A stretch of DNA of 64,000 nt, from contig JBANAY010000003.1 in NCBI GenBank assembly GCA_037952775.1, positions 17,360,001-17,424,000 on the forward strand, in the 5' to 3' direction. The stretch is from Clonostachys chloroleuca (lineage: Eukaryota; Ascomycota; Sordariomycetes; Hypocreales; Bionectriaceae). The notes beneath the pieces were generated by a model. The model saw only the letters and a list, made by a program, of their open reading frames with translations, ran no database searches and was not told the origin of the DNA. This document shows, in pieces, positions 1 to 11,499 of this stretch. The number at the start of each line of letters is the position of its first letter. Positions within the stretch are counted from its first letter, which is position 1. A program made the position numbers and the translations under genes.

Positions 1-53
1 TGTATTCTCCCTGCTATGTGTGGTGGACTGGGTCTAAACTTGTTGAATTCTAG

Positions 54-738
54 GTGCTATGATTGCCATGTCACCGACCGTCACACTCAAGGGTGCTGTG
101 AAGTTCAGTGTGAAGAAGATGATTGCTGGTGGTGAGCTGGGAACCTCGACCTTCATCGGCCCCGGCGAAGTCTTATTGGCACCTTGGATGCTTGGCGATA
201 TTACGAGCATTCGCCTGAACGGAAACGAGCATTGGTCCGTAGGGCATGACGCTTACTTGGCTTCGACCCAAGGCGTCATCAAGGACTATAAGCGCCAGGG
301 TCTCGGGAAGGCCATGTTCAGCGGCGAGGGGCTTTGGGTGTACAAGATCAGTGGGAAGGGTCTCTTGTGGGTTACCAGTTTTGGCGCCATCATCCGCAAA
401 GACGTGAGTATTTCCTTAAAACCGTGGTACGGACACTTTGGCTGACGCTCGATGGGTAGCTTGTGGAAGGTGAGAAGTATATTGTTGACAACGGCCACCT
501 CATTGCTTGGAACGTCAAGTATGTAATGGAGAGAATTGCCTCTGGGGGCATCATCTCCGGTATTGCCTCTGGCGAAGGCCTTGTCTGCAAGTTCACTGGC
601 CCGGGCACTGTATACATCCAGACAAGAAACGCGGTACGTGCTGGTTCTTATGTGTTGATGTCACTCCTGGACTCGAACTGATACTTTCCACAGAAAGCGT
701 TCGGAACCTACATGTCTGGCCAGGCTTACCAAGGGTAG
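54..738 (+). CDS. aim24: AIM24 family mitochondrial protein, 3' part only
   Basis: The gene enters from the left edge; bases 1-53 read as the end of an intron with acceptor TAG at 51-53. Exons are 54-403, 460-633 and 694-738, with GTGAGT and GTACGT donors and a TAG stop at 736-738. The protein carries the AIM24/TIGR00266-type beta-rich repeat region, with runs such as [35 protein letters not shown] and [14 protein letters not shown], and ends [12 protein letters not shown]. In yeast Aim24 is an inner-membrane mitochondrial protein needed for MICOS integrity and respiratory function; that role is inferred from family. The N-terminus, which would hold the targeting sequence, is outside the window. 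Confidence 0.87.
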
Positions 739-1908
739 TTTCGATCGGCGGGGGCGGGCGAGAATGATTGGGAGCTGTCTGATTGAGATCCATGAAATGA
801 TGAGCGGCAAGATTGATGATGTGCATTGGGCACCTGGCTTTCGATTGTACTGTACTTGTTCTAAGCGAGATATTCTACCCATTCAAAACTCTACCTGAGG
901 ACCTACCAAAGAAATCCCCACGCCGACCTCATGCACTGAAGCTAAACAGGCCACTTCCAATAGGACAATGTGCAGCAAGTACCGATTCTGCCTAGGTATG
1001 ACTTAGTAGGTGGTTTGGCAGTGCTGCGCTTTCCCCTCGAGGGAGCCAGCCCAGCAACCAGCTCGAGGGCGTTTCCTGCTGCCTAAAGCCACCACTTCAC
1101 ATCATTCTCACCTCGCTCTCACCTTGACTCCAGCAAATCCAGTACGCTGAAAATGGGTGTTTGGGTACCAGAGCACCTTCTGCATATAAATACTGGCCTA
1201 CCATTCTTCCCTTCTTACTCACCCACCGACACATCTACACCTCCTCAAGATCTTCTTGAAGGATCGCCTCAACCAGCTCTTTGGCTTCGTCGTCAGCTAT
1301 CTTCTCTTTTCATCATCGTTCCGCCTCCCTTTTTGGAACCTTACTGTTCGACTATCGTGCTACTATTTACGGCCAAAGCAAGAAGCGCCCTCCTGACAGA
1401 ATTAGGACGACTTCCTTGCCCAATTTCATGCCATCATAGCCGTCATTATCCTACATGCCCGGCCCTCCTAACATCAGCTCCAACGCGTGTTGATTCCTGG
1501 CTGCTCTGCATTTTTGCTGATCGGCCTGCTTTCGTCCCAACATCGAAACGAAAGGCCTCATCTGATTTTCCCTTCTTTCTCTCGACATCTCTGACACAGC
1601 GATTGAACTCAATCCTACGCACCGTCAGGTTGTAGTTCGAGGGTGTTCTTTTCTTAGCAAGTTTCTAAAAAATCGGCTTCTTCATTGTTTCTGAATTGTG
1701 ACCTCATTGGAATACTATTCTGATACGCTTTCTGTGAATTCGGCGTCAGCGCTCTTGCTAGGTAGAGCTGCCTCCATGTCAAGACAATGGCCAGTACTGT
1801 GATTAACTTGTTGTCAGTTGTGACTAGGGTCGGCCCTAGCTTTTATTTGCATTGCTCCGCATATTATCGATCAACACGAAGAAGAAGCCCGAGAAACCCT
1901 CTCTATCA
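739..1908. other. Intergenic region and 5' leader of the 1909-3920 gene
   Basis: No convincing coding exon is seen. From about 1085 to 1640 the sequence is rich in C and T, typical of fungal promoters and leaders, with a TATA-like stretch near 1184. An open frame at 1153-1635 is low-complexity and judged to be leader. An ATG at 1787 opens an upstream frame that, after removal of the 1910-1959 intron, would overlap the main start and end at a TGA at 2134-2136 (99 codons). Confidence 0.5.
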
Positions 1909-3920
1909 AGTAAGGAAAGAGAACCCAAACCATTGAAAGTGGTCTAACTCTGAGTCTAGTGGGCTCCGTTACTGGAAGGGCGAGGCCTTTTAGGCTCAGA
2001 CGTTCCGTGCAGACAAGTTCTAGCGAAGATCAGAGTTCTCACCATGGAGTATTGCCGCCTCGGATTGGTCTTGGGGCTGCAGGAGGAGCCGAAAACGATG
2101 AGCGCTCCTCAGTGTCCAAGTTTTTCGAGGCTATGAATAACCCAGACTGGCGCCAACGCGGCAGTCAGACCGGATCTGACGAGTCGACTTACCCGGACTT
2201 TGCTGCCAAGAAGGCCCCAAGAAGAGAATTGCCGGTACAGCGAGACAGTGCTGAGAACCGAATGCAACTTTTCCCTTCTGATGCAAGCTTTCTGAATACC
2301 TTGAATGCAGATCCCTCTCAACCACGGCCTCGAAATTGGCATCCCTCATCTGCCGAAGCAGTAGACGGAACCAACTGCAACGAGACGGGAGGTAGGGGCC
2401 TAGGTGCGATCAGGTCGAACCAGGCGATTGAGAATGGAGACAAACCATGGGGAATGAGCATCATCGAGATTGTTCCTTTTTGTGGTGGTGGTGGTCAGCC
2501 TGCGACCCAAGGTCGTTCTGATGCTACTTACTCAACAGCATCCAACATGAATGATGTTGTAGAGATTCGCCATATGGGAATGCATAAAGCTCGAAAGGAT
2601 AGCAGCTTTTCATTCTTGGGTCAGGATCAACATGAACAGCTTGCTGCAGCACTCAGAGGGGCCGGCGCGACTCCGAAGAAAATGAAAAGACCCGAAACAT
2701 TCAGCTCCATGTACGAAGACTCGACCACCGAAAACACGACCAGATCATCATCGGTTGAGATAATTCTCTCTGGAAGCCCTACTCCAGACATCAACATGCT
2801 GAAACAGAAAACAAGTCTTTCGGCTCCACGTGAACCCGAGAATAAAGTGAACCTTCTGAGTCACGAGCGAGGCAGAAATACTGAAGGAGGCCTTGCCAGC
2901 GATGGAGTCAGCGATGCCTTTGGAAGAATGCTTCAACGCTTGCACAAAAATATGAACAAAGACCAAACATCTCAAGGCATCGAAATGAAAGACTTTCAGC
3001 CCGAAAAGAGCAGCAAATGGGTGGGAGTTGGAGGATCCGGGATGGGCAAAAATACTTCCTCGGATTCGGGATATGCCAGCATGCCTTAGAATGGCCACCT
3101 GAGTTCTCGTACGAGGGGAGATAGCAGTTCTTCCTCAGGATCTACCTTCAACCCAAGAGCCAGAGAATTTTTCTCCCTTGTTGCTGGGGCCTCACCAGAT
3201 GCTGAGAGCATCCAACCAAAGAAGCCTCTGCGTCCTGATCTCCAAGGATATTTTAATCCCAGCCCCGTTGCGCAGCCGTTGGAGGCGGTACATAACAAGG
3301 GGTACGGTCAAGACACCCTTTCTCTGCCTATCCAAAGTGGACTTCCCTTCGCCATGTTTGACCCTGGAGCCACATTGGGGGACATACCACTTCCTTTCTT
3401 GCATTCTCAATTTCCTGAGCAGCCTATCGTGAAGCCTATTCCCCAATTGTACACCAATCCTGCTATGGCATGGAGCACCCCTAACTCAGCACCAGCCCAG
3501 CATGTAGGCCCAATGCCAGTCGGTATGTCGAATGGGGCCTGGTCCGGCACACTGTCGGTGCCTCCAATGTTCCCGGGCATGATGCCTGCGCTTGCAGGGC
3601 CACCAATGGAGCCCCTGAATCCTACTCTCGGATCTACCACATCGTTCCAGAAGCCAGCAACCATGCACCCGATGAACGCCTCTCAAGGACCTCATTTTCC
3701 AACAAATGCCCCTGCTCAGAGACACCCAGTGCCCAAGCCCCGGGTGCCTGACCCCGGCAACCAGCAGGCATACGAAGCATGGATCGAATGGCGCAAGGCA
3801 AACGAGCCTGGCTATGCCATAGAGTGCAAGCTAAGACAGCAACGTCGAGCCCAAAGGAACATGGGAAGCAAGCCGCATGCACAGGCTTCGAGAAGTCTGG
3901 AAGTGAAATCAACCGCTTAA
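1909..3920 (+). CDS. Unrecognised Ser/Pro-rich protein with split start codon and internal in-frame TAG
   Basis: I do not recognise the family. One frame stays open from 1960 to 3920 except for a TAG at 3087-3089. The best start is made by splicing: an A at 1909, then an intron 1910-1959 (GTAAGG donor, CTAAC branch at 1944, TAG acceptor), then TG at 1960-1961. This gives 376 aa to the TAG, or 653 codons in all. The part after the TAG looks coding: it has a PAM2-like stretch FNPRAREFF near 3147, a Pro/Met-rich middle, and a charged end with QAYEAWIEWRKANEPGYA followed by a basic KLRQQRRAQR. The TAG could be true termination, readthrough, a base error, or part of a weak intron 3021-3089 (GTGGGA donor, no clear branch point) that would leave 630 aa. 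PAM2 motifs bind poly(A)-binding protein; any RNA role is only a suggestion. Confidence 0.6.
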
Positions 3921-4896
3921 CGAGAAGAACAGTTCCATCAGCCCAAGAACCGCCCAGTGTTATGTGTCTAAGCTCATATACACACCCCTTTTGTTTTATA
4001 TTCGGAATATGGAAGTCTAGCAATTATGAGAATTTTGAGTTCGGTCTGTTCTTCCCTTTTACTGTTTGAGGCGGATGGTTTTTTTTATAAGACGAAGAGC
4101 GATGAGAAAGCGAACGCAACAAGATCAAACCTTGAGACGACGGTATGGCAGTAGGGCATCATGGCAATACTAGTAGTTTAGGACATGATTAATCGAATGT
4201 AAGATACTCAGGGATAACCCATTAGCTTTCAGAGAAAAACAAATTGTATATCTTAGACTAATGCTACTCAGTCCTCGGTACAAACTACGCTTTCAATTTA
4301 CCCATGCAAATGCAGAGAGTCGGGATGAGCATAGTTAGATGTCGCACACATAAGAGAATGTATTGCTTATTTAGCAGTGGATTAAAAGCAGTAAACAAAG
4401 TCTGGGAGTCATATCTGACAATAGACTCATTGCCCATGAAAACCAACGACACATCATAAAACCTGAGAGTTAAGTTTGAGAAATTCCGACTCCTATGCTA
4501 ATACATGAAGATGGTATCCTTATTTTTTTCTGAATTTTGAAAACCTTTCTCCGCCCAATACCCAAAACTAGCCTGATTCCCGAAACAAAGCATCCGTGCG
4601 AACATTTCATTGATAAAGGAGTGTCGATATTGAGAAAAGGAAGAATCGAACATGAACCAAAAAAAGAAGCAAAAAGAGGGAAGAAGAAGCCAAAAAAAGA
4701 GAAGAAGCCAAAAAGGGAAAGTAAGAACGAGCGACGAGGAGAAAAGAAGGCAGGAATAGAAAAAAAAAAAAAGAAGGTTATTGACATCAAGGAAAAGTAA
4801 AAGAGAGTGAGCCCAAGAATGGGGAGTGAAACAAGGGGGTTCTTCCCCTTAACTAGATCGAGCAAGGCATGGAAGTACAAGTGTTCAGATTGAAGC
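3921..4896. other. Convergent 3' intergenic region
   Basis: This lies between two genes that converge. There is no credible coding exon. Bases about 4640-4800 are an almost pure purine tract (AAG/GAA rich) that yields a spurious lysine-rich frame. Confidence 0.5.
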
Positions 4897-6468
4897 TTAC
4901 TTGCGCTTGTTGTACTGAGACTGGGTCTTCCTGTTGTTGGAAGCGAAGCAGACCTCCCACTCGCCGTCGACGCGCTTGATGACACCAACCTCGGGGAGCG
5001 AAGCCCAATCGATGAGGGTGTGGTCGTTGTCGCCGCCGATGACGATGTCGTCAGCCTCGCCGGTGGCGGCCTTCTCCATGTGGCGGGCGGTGTGCTCCAT
5101 CCGCTGGTCCCAGGCGTCGTCGCCCTCGAAGGAGAGGTTGCAGCCGGGGCTTGGGCACTCCATGTATGTCGGGGTCGAGCAGCGGATGTGCCACGACTGC
5201 CTCAGCAGGGCCTTGAGCATGCACTCCCACTCCTCGAGGGTCTGATTCTCGGTTGTCGGGTGGGTGTGCACGCGGCGCATGTGGCAGTCGTAGAGGTCCT
5301 TGCGGTTGAACTGCCTGCCCTGGACGTCGATGTACTTGGTGTTGGAGGGCTTGTCGTTGTCGTCGGCGCAGACGCCGTAGGAGCAGACGTTGACCTTGCT
5401 GACGACGTGCCCGCAGAGGACGTGGCGCTTCCACTCGTTCTTGGCGGAGAACCTGTCGTTGCACCCGGCGAATTCGAAGATGCAGGAAAAGGGGCCGACG
5501 TGGTTCGACTTCTCGTGCTTCTTGAGGGTGATGTGGTCCTTGCTCGAGAAGTCGCAGTGCTTGCACTCCCAGTCGCGCTGCCGGCTGATGGGGGCAGTGA
5601 ACTTGCCGTTGGACATGTTGCTGGCAGTGTTGGCCTTCAGGTTGTCCTTGACTGTCGACCCCTGACTAGGCTTCAGGACCCTGGTACGGCCGGAGGTCTT
5701 TGGTTGTTGCTTCTTGTTCTTGTTCTTGTTCTTGCCGGTGTTTTTGGGCTTCGATGGACCACTGACCGCGGTCAGTGGTCTTGTGAAGGAGGGATTCGGG
5801 AGGGAATACGGCTGCATTGGCGGGGACATGAGGGAGACGGGTTCTATGGTTTCGACAGCTTTGACTGGGAGGTTTTGCTCCCTCAGGGGAAAGGGGTTGT
5901 TGGCATTTGGTCCCAGGCTAAGCCTGGACGATGGGAACAGATTCGACGTCTGGACATGGATAGTATTTCCCACTGCATCTCGAGTGTCTTCTGTGATGCT
6001 GAGACCCATGAGGGCGGCTCGAGGAGTGGAATGCTCCTCCTCGCTAAAGGCTCCCGGCGCGGAGGTCAGGGGAGCAGAGTCAAGTGGAGTCAGAGGGCGT
6101 TGAGACTCTCCATACCGCTGGAGATTCCCTCGTGTGACGGGACGGGAGCTGTTTGGTGGAAGCGAGGGCAGTCGAAGGGAACCGGGTGTGGAGGATCGAT
6201 CATTGGGCTCGAGTGTAGGGGTAGCGGGGTAACTGATCGTTCCCATAGAGGGGGTTTCAGGCCAATGAGTCGGGTTCATCTCCCACAACCGGCGTGAGTC
6301 GTCTTCCTCGAGGAACCTTCGGATTGTAGCTTGTTCATAAGAGGCCAGACTCCCGTCTTCCCCTAGAGTTGGGTCGAGAGCCGACAAGTCAAGGGGTTGA
6401 TAGTCAGCGTCGGCGTGAGAGTATCCGTTCTCGCCGTCCAACATACCATATGGACTGTTGAAGTCCAT
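4897..6468 (-). CDS. C2H2 zinc-finger protein, putative transcription factor
   Basis: A single uninterrupted frame of 523 aa starts at an ATG at 6466-6468 with leucine- and acid-rich N-terminal sequence (QPLDLSALDPTLGEDGSL) and ends TAA at 4897-4899. The first 270 residues are low-complexity Ser/Pro/Thr, followed by a basic Asn/Lys repeat (KNTGKNKNKNKK) from a repeated TTCTTG unit on the plus strand. From about residue 300 come C2H2-type units: CKHCDFSSKDHITLKKHEKSNH, an irregular finger CIFEFAGC with NEWKRHVLCGH, and a third CPSPGCNLSF with later histidines. This is the architecture of fungal C2H2 regulators, so nuclear DNA binding is inferred; targets are unknown. A 24-nt perfect palindrome lies in the coding sequence at 5757-5780. 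Confidence 0.82.
   Translation of the reverse strand: MDFNSPYGMLDGENGYSHADADYQPLDLSALDPTLGEDGSLASYEQATIRRFLEEDDSRRLWEMNPTHWPETPSMGTISYPATPTLEPNDRSSTPGSLRLPSLPPNSSRPVTRGNLQRYGESQRPLTPLDSAPLTSAPGAFSEEEHSTPRAALMGLSITEDTRDAVGNTIHVQTSNLFPSSRLSLGPNANNPFPLREQNLPVKAVETIEPVSLMSPPMQPYSLPNPSFTRPLTAVSGPSKPKNTGKNKNKNKKQQPKTSGRTRVLKPSQGSTVKDNLKANTASNMSNGKFTAPISRQRDWECKHCDFSSKDHITLKKHEKSNHVGPFSCIFEFAGCNDRFSAKNEWKRHVLCGHVVSKVNVCSYGVCADDNDKPSNTKYIDVQGRQFNRKDLYDCHMRRVHTHPTTENQTLEEWECMLKALLRQSWHIRCSTPTYMECPSPGCNLSFEGDDAWDQRMEHTARHMEKAATGEADDIVIGGDNDHTLIDWASLPEVGVIKRVDGEWEVCFASNNRKTQSQYNKRK
5757..5780. repeat. Perfect 24-nt palindrome inside a coding region
   Basis: The sequence equals its own reverse complement over 24 bases, with arms GACCACTGACCG and CGGTCAGTGGTC meeting at the centre. 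It sits in the low-complexity middle of the C2H2 gene. It could form a hairpin in RNA or serve as a dyad protein site; neither is shown. Confidence 0.85.
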
Positions 6469-9400
6469 GGTAGCAAGAAGAGAAGAGGTAAGGAATCAAT
6501 TGGTTGGATTGCAGGGGGAAAAATCCGAGTAGGGCGATGGCTGCTGGCAAGGGGGGTCTTGTCTGGGGATGTATGCTTGAAATCTCAATCTTGTGTAATA
6601 AAGGTCAATAAAGGTCATACGTTGTACTGGATCTAGAGACAGTTGCTTGTCTGAGGACAGGAGTGTGTAGGTGGGAGATGCTTGTCGAGGAATCCAAAGG
6701 GCAGAGGCAAAGAGGCAGGGCAAGTTATATATCTTTTCGCAGACGACGAGAATGTATGTATGGTATAGGAAATGGAGACGTAAGGGGAATAGGATAAGAA
6801 ACTGATGAATGAAACGTGGGCCGGGCACTGGACGACTCCCCGGGTGCCAGCAGAAGCTCCCATACCTTCTATCTCACTCGAGACCTACTCTACCTAAGGC
6901 CCACCGCAGAGCCTCACGGTACAACAAGTCCAACTCACTCCGCGGACATTGGGAAGTCACTCGAGCCAGCAATTACTTAGTTCCTTACTATTAGATGCAC
7001 ACCTGAGGGTATGGAAAACATCTCTGGGCATAGATACATGGCATACAGCTGTCCTAGCTAGCTGAATCCAGTGGCCGGGTGGTTTTTCAGATTGCCGGTT
7101 CATGGACCAGGATCTCTCACCCTGGATGCTGCTGACCATTCGCTTCTTGGCATTCGACAGAGCGAGATGGTAGCGAATGGTTCGCGAACCAAGGCCGAGT
7201 CTTCACTACGGGTAGTGCACCAGCTACGCCATGCTTTTGACACAGCGAATGGGCTTTCACGCCCCCCCCCCCGGAGCCCATCTTTGTATCCTCTTGCCCC
7301 AGAAAGTTCCACGATGGAACTGTTTTCTTATTTTCTAGACCTACTTCTTGCCGCCAGGCTAGTACGGGGCTGAGGTCTGTGTGTAGTGGAGTGGGAGGGG
7401 AGGTGAGATGTGCGTCAGAGCGAACTCAGCGACGATAATTATAATTATCCGTGATAATAATAGAACGAGGACCACTGGTAGAGTCTGTGTTTCATCAGAT
7501 CTGGAGAAGGAGAAAGCGTAGGGCATAGCAGACGGAAGAAAACACGGAAATGAGAACCAACAGAACCATCAGGGATGGTGCCTGTGAGAGAGGATGGCCT
7601 GACTGGGAGTTGTAAGGCGATCAGGCCTAGAATCGGATTCATTGTTGGATTTCTGTCGAGTGATTTGGGAAAGAATGTGACTCTGTTGTACAGTACCCAA
7701 GCATGGTACTTTATGGTCCAGATGAGAGTGACCAATAGGAGACAAGAAATGACGAGAGCAACCAATAGGGGACAAAACAACTAGGTCCGGCGAAGAATCC
7801 CTATGTGGGGCCAGAAGTATATGGAGACAAGAGGACGTAGAGGGACTAGAACAGGAACATCATGTTGGAATGCTGCGGGACATGGCGCTATCGTCATCTG
7901 CAGGTATGGAGACAGACAGCGGACAGGTTTGCTGGAGACGATGCAGGTGGAGGGGTGAGTGGAGATGATCGCCTGGTCGGCGCCTCGCCTACAATGTCTC
8001 TGCTCTTTCCTGGGCGGTGGGACGACTGCTGGCTGGTACGTGTTTTGCCTTGAGGTAGGTACATCACATAGGTTTGTAGGTAAGTTAGCAGTATGACCCA
8101 GAAGCTGTTGGTTAAGGTTGTCTGATGGCACCTCTAGAGAGGGGCCAGGACGGAAGCTCATTCGCCCGGCCAGTCCCCCACGTGGTGTTAGCCGCCAGCC
8201 GCCGCCTCCAGAGGGTTTTTATTACCTACTATTTACGTAGGAAGAGACGCCAAGTACCGGATACGGGCTGAGGATGGGAGAGCACACGCGACAGAAGCGG
8301 TATGCTGAGAGTACAAGCACTTGTAGTTGACCTTACCTTAGATTAGGGTGCCGCTGGGGCTGAGCGTGCCGTGCGCTAGGGGCTTAGGGGGGCCCAATAG
8401 CCTGCTAGACCGCTAAGCAAGCACTGGGCCAGACAGAGTAATCCGCGATCGTCGTCGGGACACGCCGTAGTGCTCCACCACCCGCGGGCCAAGACCACAG
8501 CCAATCATACGGCCGGATATCGCTACTCCGGGCCCGCTATAATCGGACGGAACTTTGGATCAAAGTTCTCCGTCGCGTCACTGCCTTTTGACAAGTTTTG
8601 CTTTTTCCCAACCCAACTGCTTCTCCCGTTGCAGCCATGTGTGAATATCTACGCTCAGTGGCTTCCAGAGTCTCCACCCGCTAGCGCACCGGTCGAGAGT
8701 CTGGTTATCAGGTCACCAAAATTTCCGACATGCGCACCAGCTGCAGGGCGCACCGCTGTGTCGAGATGCCGTCTGCACTGAGCAACCCGACCGACGTTGG
8801 CGTGCGCACACCAAATCGAGATTGGACTGCAGGCGTTAATTTAACAACCCAGCTTGCGTCACGTCGAATCTGCATGGCGCCCTCTCGCCTTGTAGGGGTC
8901 TGCACGTCCTGGGTTCTGGCTGGCCTCCATCGATCGTCCTGCTCGCCTGCGCCCGAGGTGTGGCAGCGCAATTTGACAAGGAAATGTGCCGTCATTCTGC
9001 CTGGAGACAGGACCACCTGCTGGCTGCTGCATGTGGCCATATTACCAAAACCCCCATCCTCTCACTTGCAGATGCCGGATTCCCAAAGATATGGCTAGCC
9101 CGTGCCAGGTCAGGGGTTCCCAGAAAGCTTCCTCCAGGGATAACAAGACCCATTCTATCAAGTACCAGGGATGAGGAGAGTTGGATCTTCCGAGCAGTCA
9201 AATGCCAAACCAGGTCTGTCTGCTGTTTGCCGTGCATGAAATGGAGCAAGATGATGATCGCTGGGTACGTGCTTTCGTTGTGCTCCCCCCTTTTCCCCCT
9301 TCCCAGTCCCCACCACTCTTTTGCATTATGCTGTTGGTCGTTCAGGTTGTCTTACCTTTCACACCTCCTAGGCACCGACATCCCCACCGGCCACCTGTGC

Positions 9401-9989
9401 CAGGAAGTGAGCTTTTGGGACAGCCTGTATGGGGCGGTTTCCCGGTCACCTTCCCCCCTTTCCCTTTTTCCCTAACACTAAGAGAAGGAAAAGGAGAAAA
9501 AAGCAAGGTGCACTCTTTCCCACATTATCGACTTGTTGTACAACCCTACGGCCCACCTGGGATGACCCACGCCTCCCGATACCCACTCCGACACCCCGGC
9601 CAGGCGGTTAGTTTTGCCCCGCAAGGACTCAAATCGGGGCTAGAAGCTTGAGTTCATGTAAACTTGTCATGGTGTGCCTATTCGGAACCCTTAAGCACGA
9701 TTTTGCGGGCTTTGATCTTGCGCCTCGGGTGTGGGCTGGACGGCTGGACAACTGGCTCAGCTCGAGGAAGATCCCTCCTGGAAACAGCCAGGCACTGCAT
9801 CCGCGGTCTCACCAGCAGACGCACGAGCAGACGGCAGCATCGATCAACACCAGCGGCTGACCGTAGGAGCCGGCTAGTCTAAACAAAAATGCTATTCACG
9901 AGGCCGCGCTAGATCCTGGGACACAGCTGCCCATCGAACGACGGCACGGGGAAGGACCGCGCTGTGTAGTACCATCGTGTATATACGTG

Positions 9990-10003
9990 AGTGTGTGTGT
10001 GTG
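9990..10003. repeat. (GT)n microsatellite
   Basis: A short uninterrupted GT dinucleotide run within the gene-poor stretch. Confidence 0.8.
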
Positions 10004-10848
10004 TGCCACCAGAACGTCATGGCATATGCACCGTACAGCATCTGTCAAAAAGCCAAGCCCGCCATACCAGAAATCCCCTCCCCAGCGCGAGCGCGAGAGA
10101 AGAAGATCACATCTCTCACCCGCCCCCCTCCTTGATCGGCTCCTGGTGTGAATCCACAACTGAATCGTGAGACGTGCGGGGACCGCACTGGCCAAGCTCG
10201 CTTGATAACAACGTCGATTCCGGCAAAGTGGTATACCTCCCGCATGGGGAAAAAGCAAAATCCACTACATACGCAATCTTTTTCCAGTAGCCATCTTAGT
10301 CCCATGCATCCTCACCTACGAAAATACTTATCACCGATGCCCAACTGAACCAGAGAGTCAAAATGATATGTGATTGGCTTTGACTATTGGGTTGTTCCCT
10401 TCCCCTCCCCCTTCTCTAGCCGCCATCGAACGCCTCAACACCTTTCTAGCTTCGCAAACACCCTTCTCCTTCAGCCATGTTTACGCATCTAGCCCAGACC
10501 AGGACGTGAGTGAGAGAAGATGGGGCGGGTGAGACACTCTGCTTCAGTGGCTGCCTGGACTGTTTTCGCTTCTCATGCGAGTTCACATGCCTATTTCTGC
10601 CACCTGCGTCTGAAATGTTCTCTCAGCCAACGCCACGCGCAATCCCCCTATGGATCCTTCAGCCCCCAAGACTCGCTACCCGCTCCAATACTAGGCTAGG
10701 TAGGTCTCTCTTTCTGACCGAGGCGGGCTCCACGCCAAATGACAAGTGAAGAATGGGAAAAGATGGCTTGTCCTGGGCGCCTACGAGCTGATGGGCAAAG
10801 CCAGACAGTTAGGTCCCGGCCTGGGTAGTCGCCCAGGTTTTGCGGGGG

Positions 10849-10850
<2 letters not shown>

Positions 10851-10881
<31 letters not shown>

Positions 10882-10889
10882 AAAAAAAA
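10851..10889. repeat. Composite homopolymer tract, 21 C then 18 A
   Basis: A run of 21 C is followed directly by 18 A, then CC, seven A and CC. Such a tract is hard to sequence, so its length is doubtful. No poly(A)-tailed retroelement body is visible on either side. Confidence 0.85.
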
Positions 10890-11499
10890 CCAAAAAAACC
10901 GTCGTGTACTCACACAGTTGTGTCCAGACATACCCCCGCCTGAGACATGCATGAATAAAAATGGGTGACCTGACTTTTGGGAGTTCGCCCGTAATGCATA
11001 GGCTCATTTCAGGCGGCCCAGGGCAAGACAACAGAATGATTGATATGTTATTATCAAGGATCAAGGTCACTTGCAGGTTTTGGCACAGGGATATTTTGGA
11101 AATTGGCTGTTGATCATTTCGAGCCAGGTTCGTAAGCTAAGTAGAGTAAATAGATAGATGTCCTAAAGTAAAATGAGGGAAGGGTTCTGGAAAAACCCTC
11201 GCCCGGTAGCAAAATGTGATAGATAGTTATTCCCAAAACGCCTTCCATCGCTTTTGACCTGCTTTCCGCGCATCATCGTCATCATCATAATTTTCATGAA
11301 AATATCGGTTATATAGGTTGAGCTGATGCCCGTCATTAACGTATGACCGCTTCCTCAAGCGAGCTGGACCGGTATCCAAAATCCCCCCTAACAAAAAAGG
11401 AGAAAGAGTAAGAATGGAGATGGCCCAAGATCGTTCATTAAATGTACCATCATTCTCGTAACAAGGGAAAAAGGGAAGAAATCAAAAAGGAAAAATGTC

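Larger units (their letters stand above)
6469..11499. other. 5-kb gene-poor region between two C2H2 genes
   Basis: No exon with coding character is seen on either strand; the open frames (for example 9181-9651 plus and 7781-8161 minus) are low-complexity and lack neighbouring matching exons. It probably contains the long leader and promoter of the 4897-6468 gene and the 3' region of the 11500-13682 gene. Local structures include a 10-C run near 7262, a 16-nt AT palindrome at 7433-7448, a GT dinucleotide repeat near 9990-10003 and a C/A homopolymer tract at 10851-10889. A long non-coding RNA cannot be excluded from sequence alone. Confidence 0.5.

Noticed and set aside
1153..1635. 160-codon frame upstream of the 1909-3920 gene
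   Set aside because: Located in a CT-rich leader, low-complexity, no neighbouring matching exon.
5020..6297. 425-codon open frame on the plus strand
   Set aside because: It is the antisense shadow of the C2H2 gene on the minus strand; Val/Gly-rich composition reflects the GC-rich opposite strand.
7178..7192. GGTTCGCGAACC palindrome
   Set aside because: Only 12 bases, expected by chance in a window this size.
9181..9651. 156-codon frame in the 5-kb gap
   Set aside because: Pro/Phe-rich low-complexity sequence from CT-rich DNA, with no linked exon or domain.
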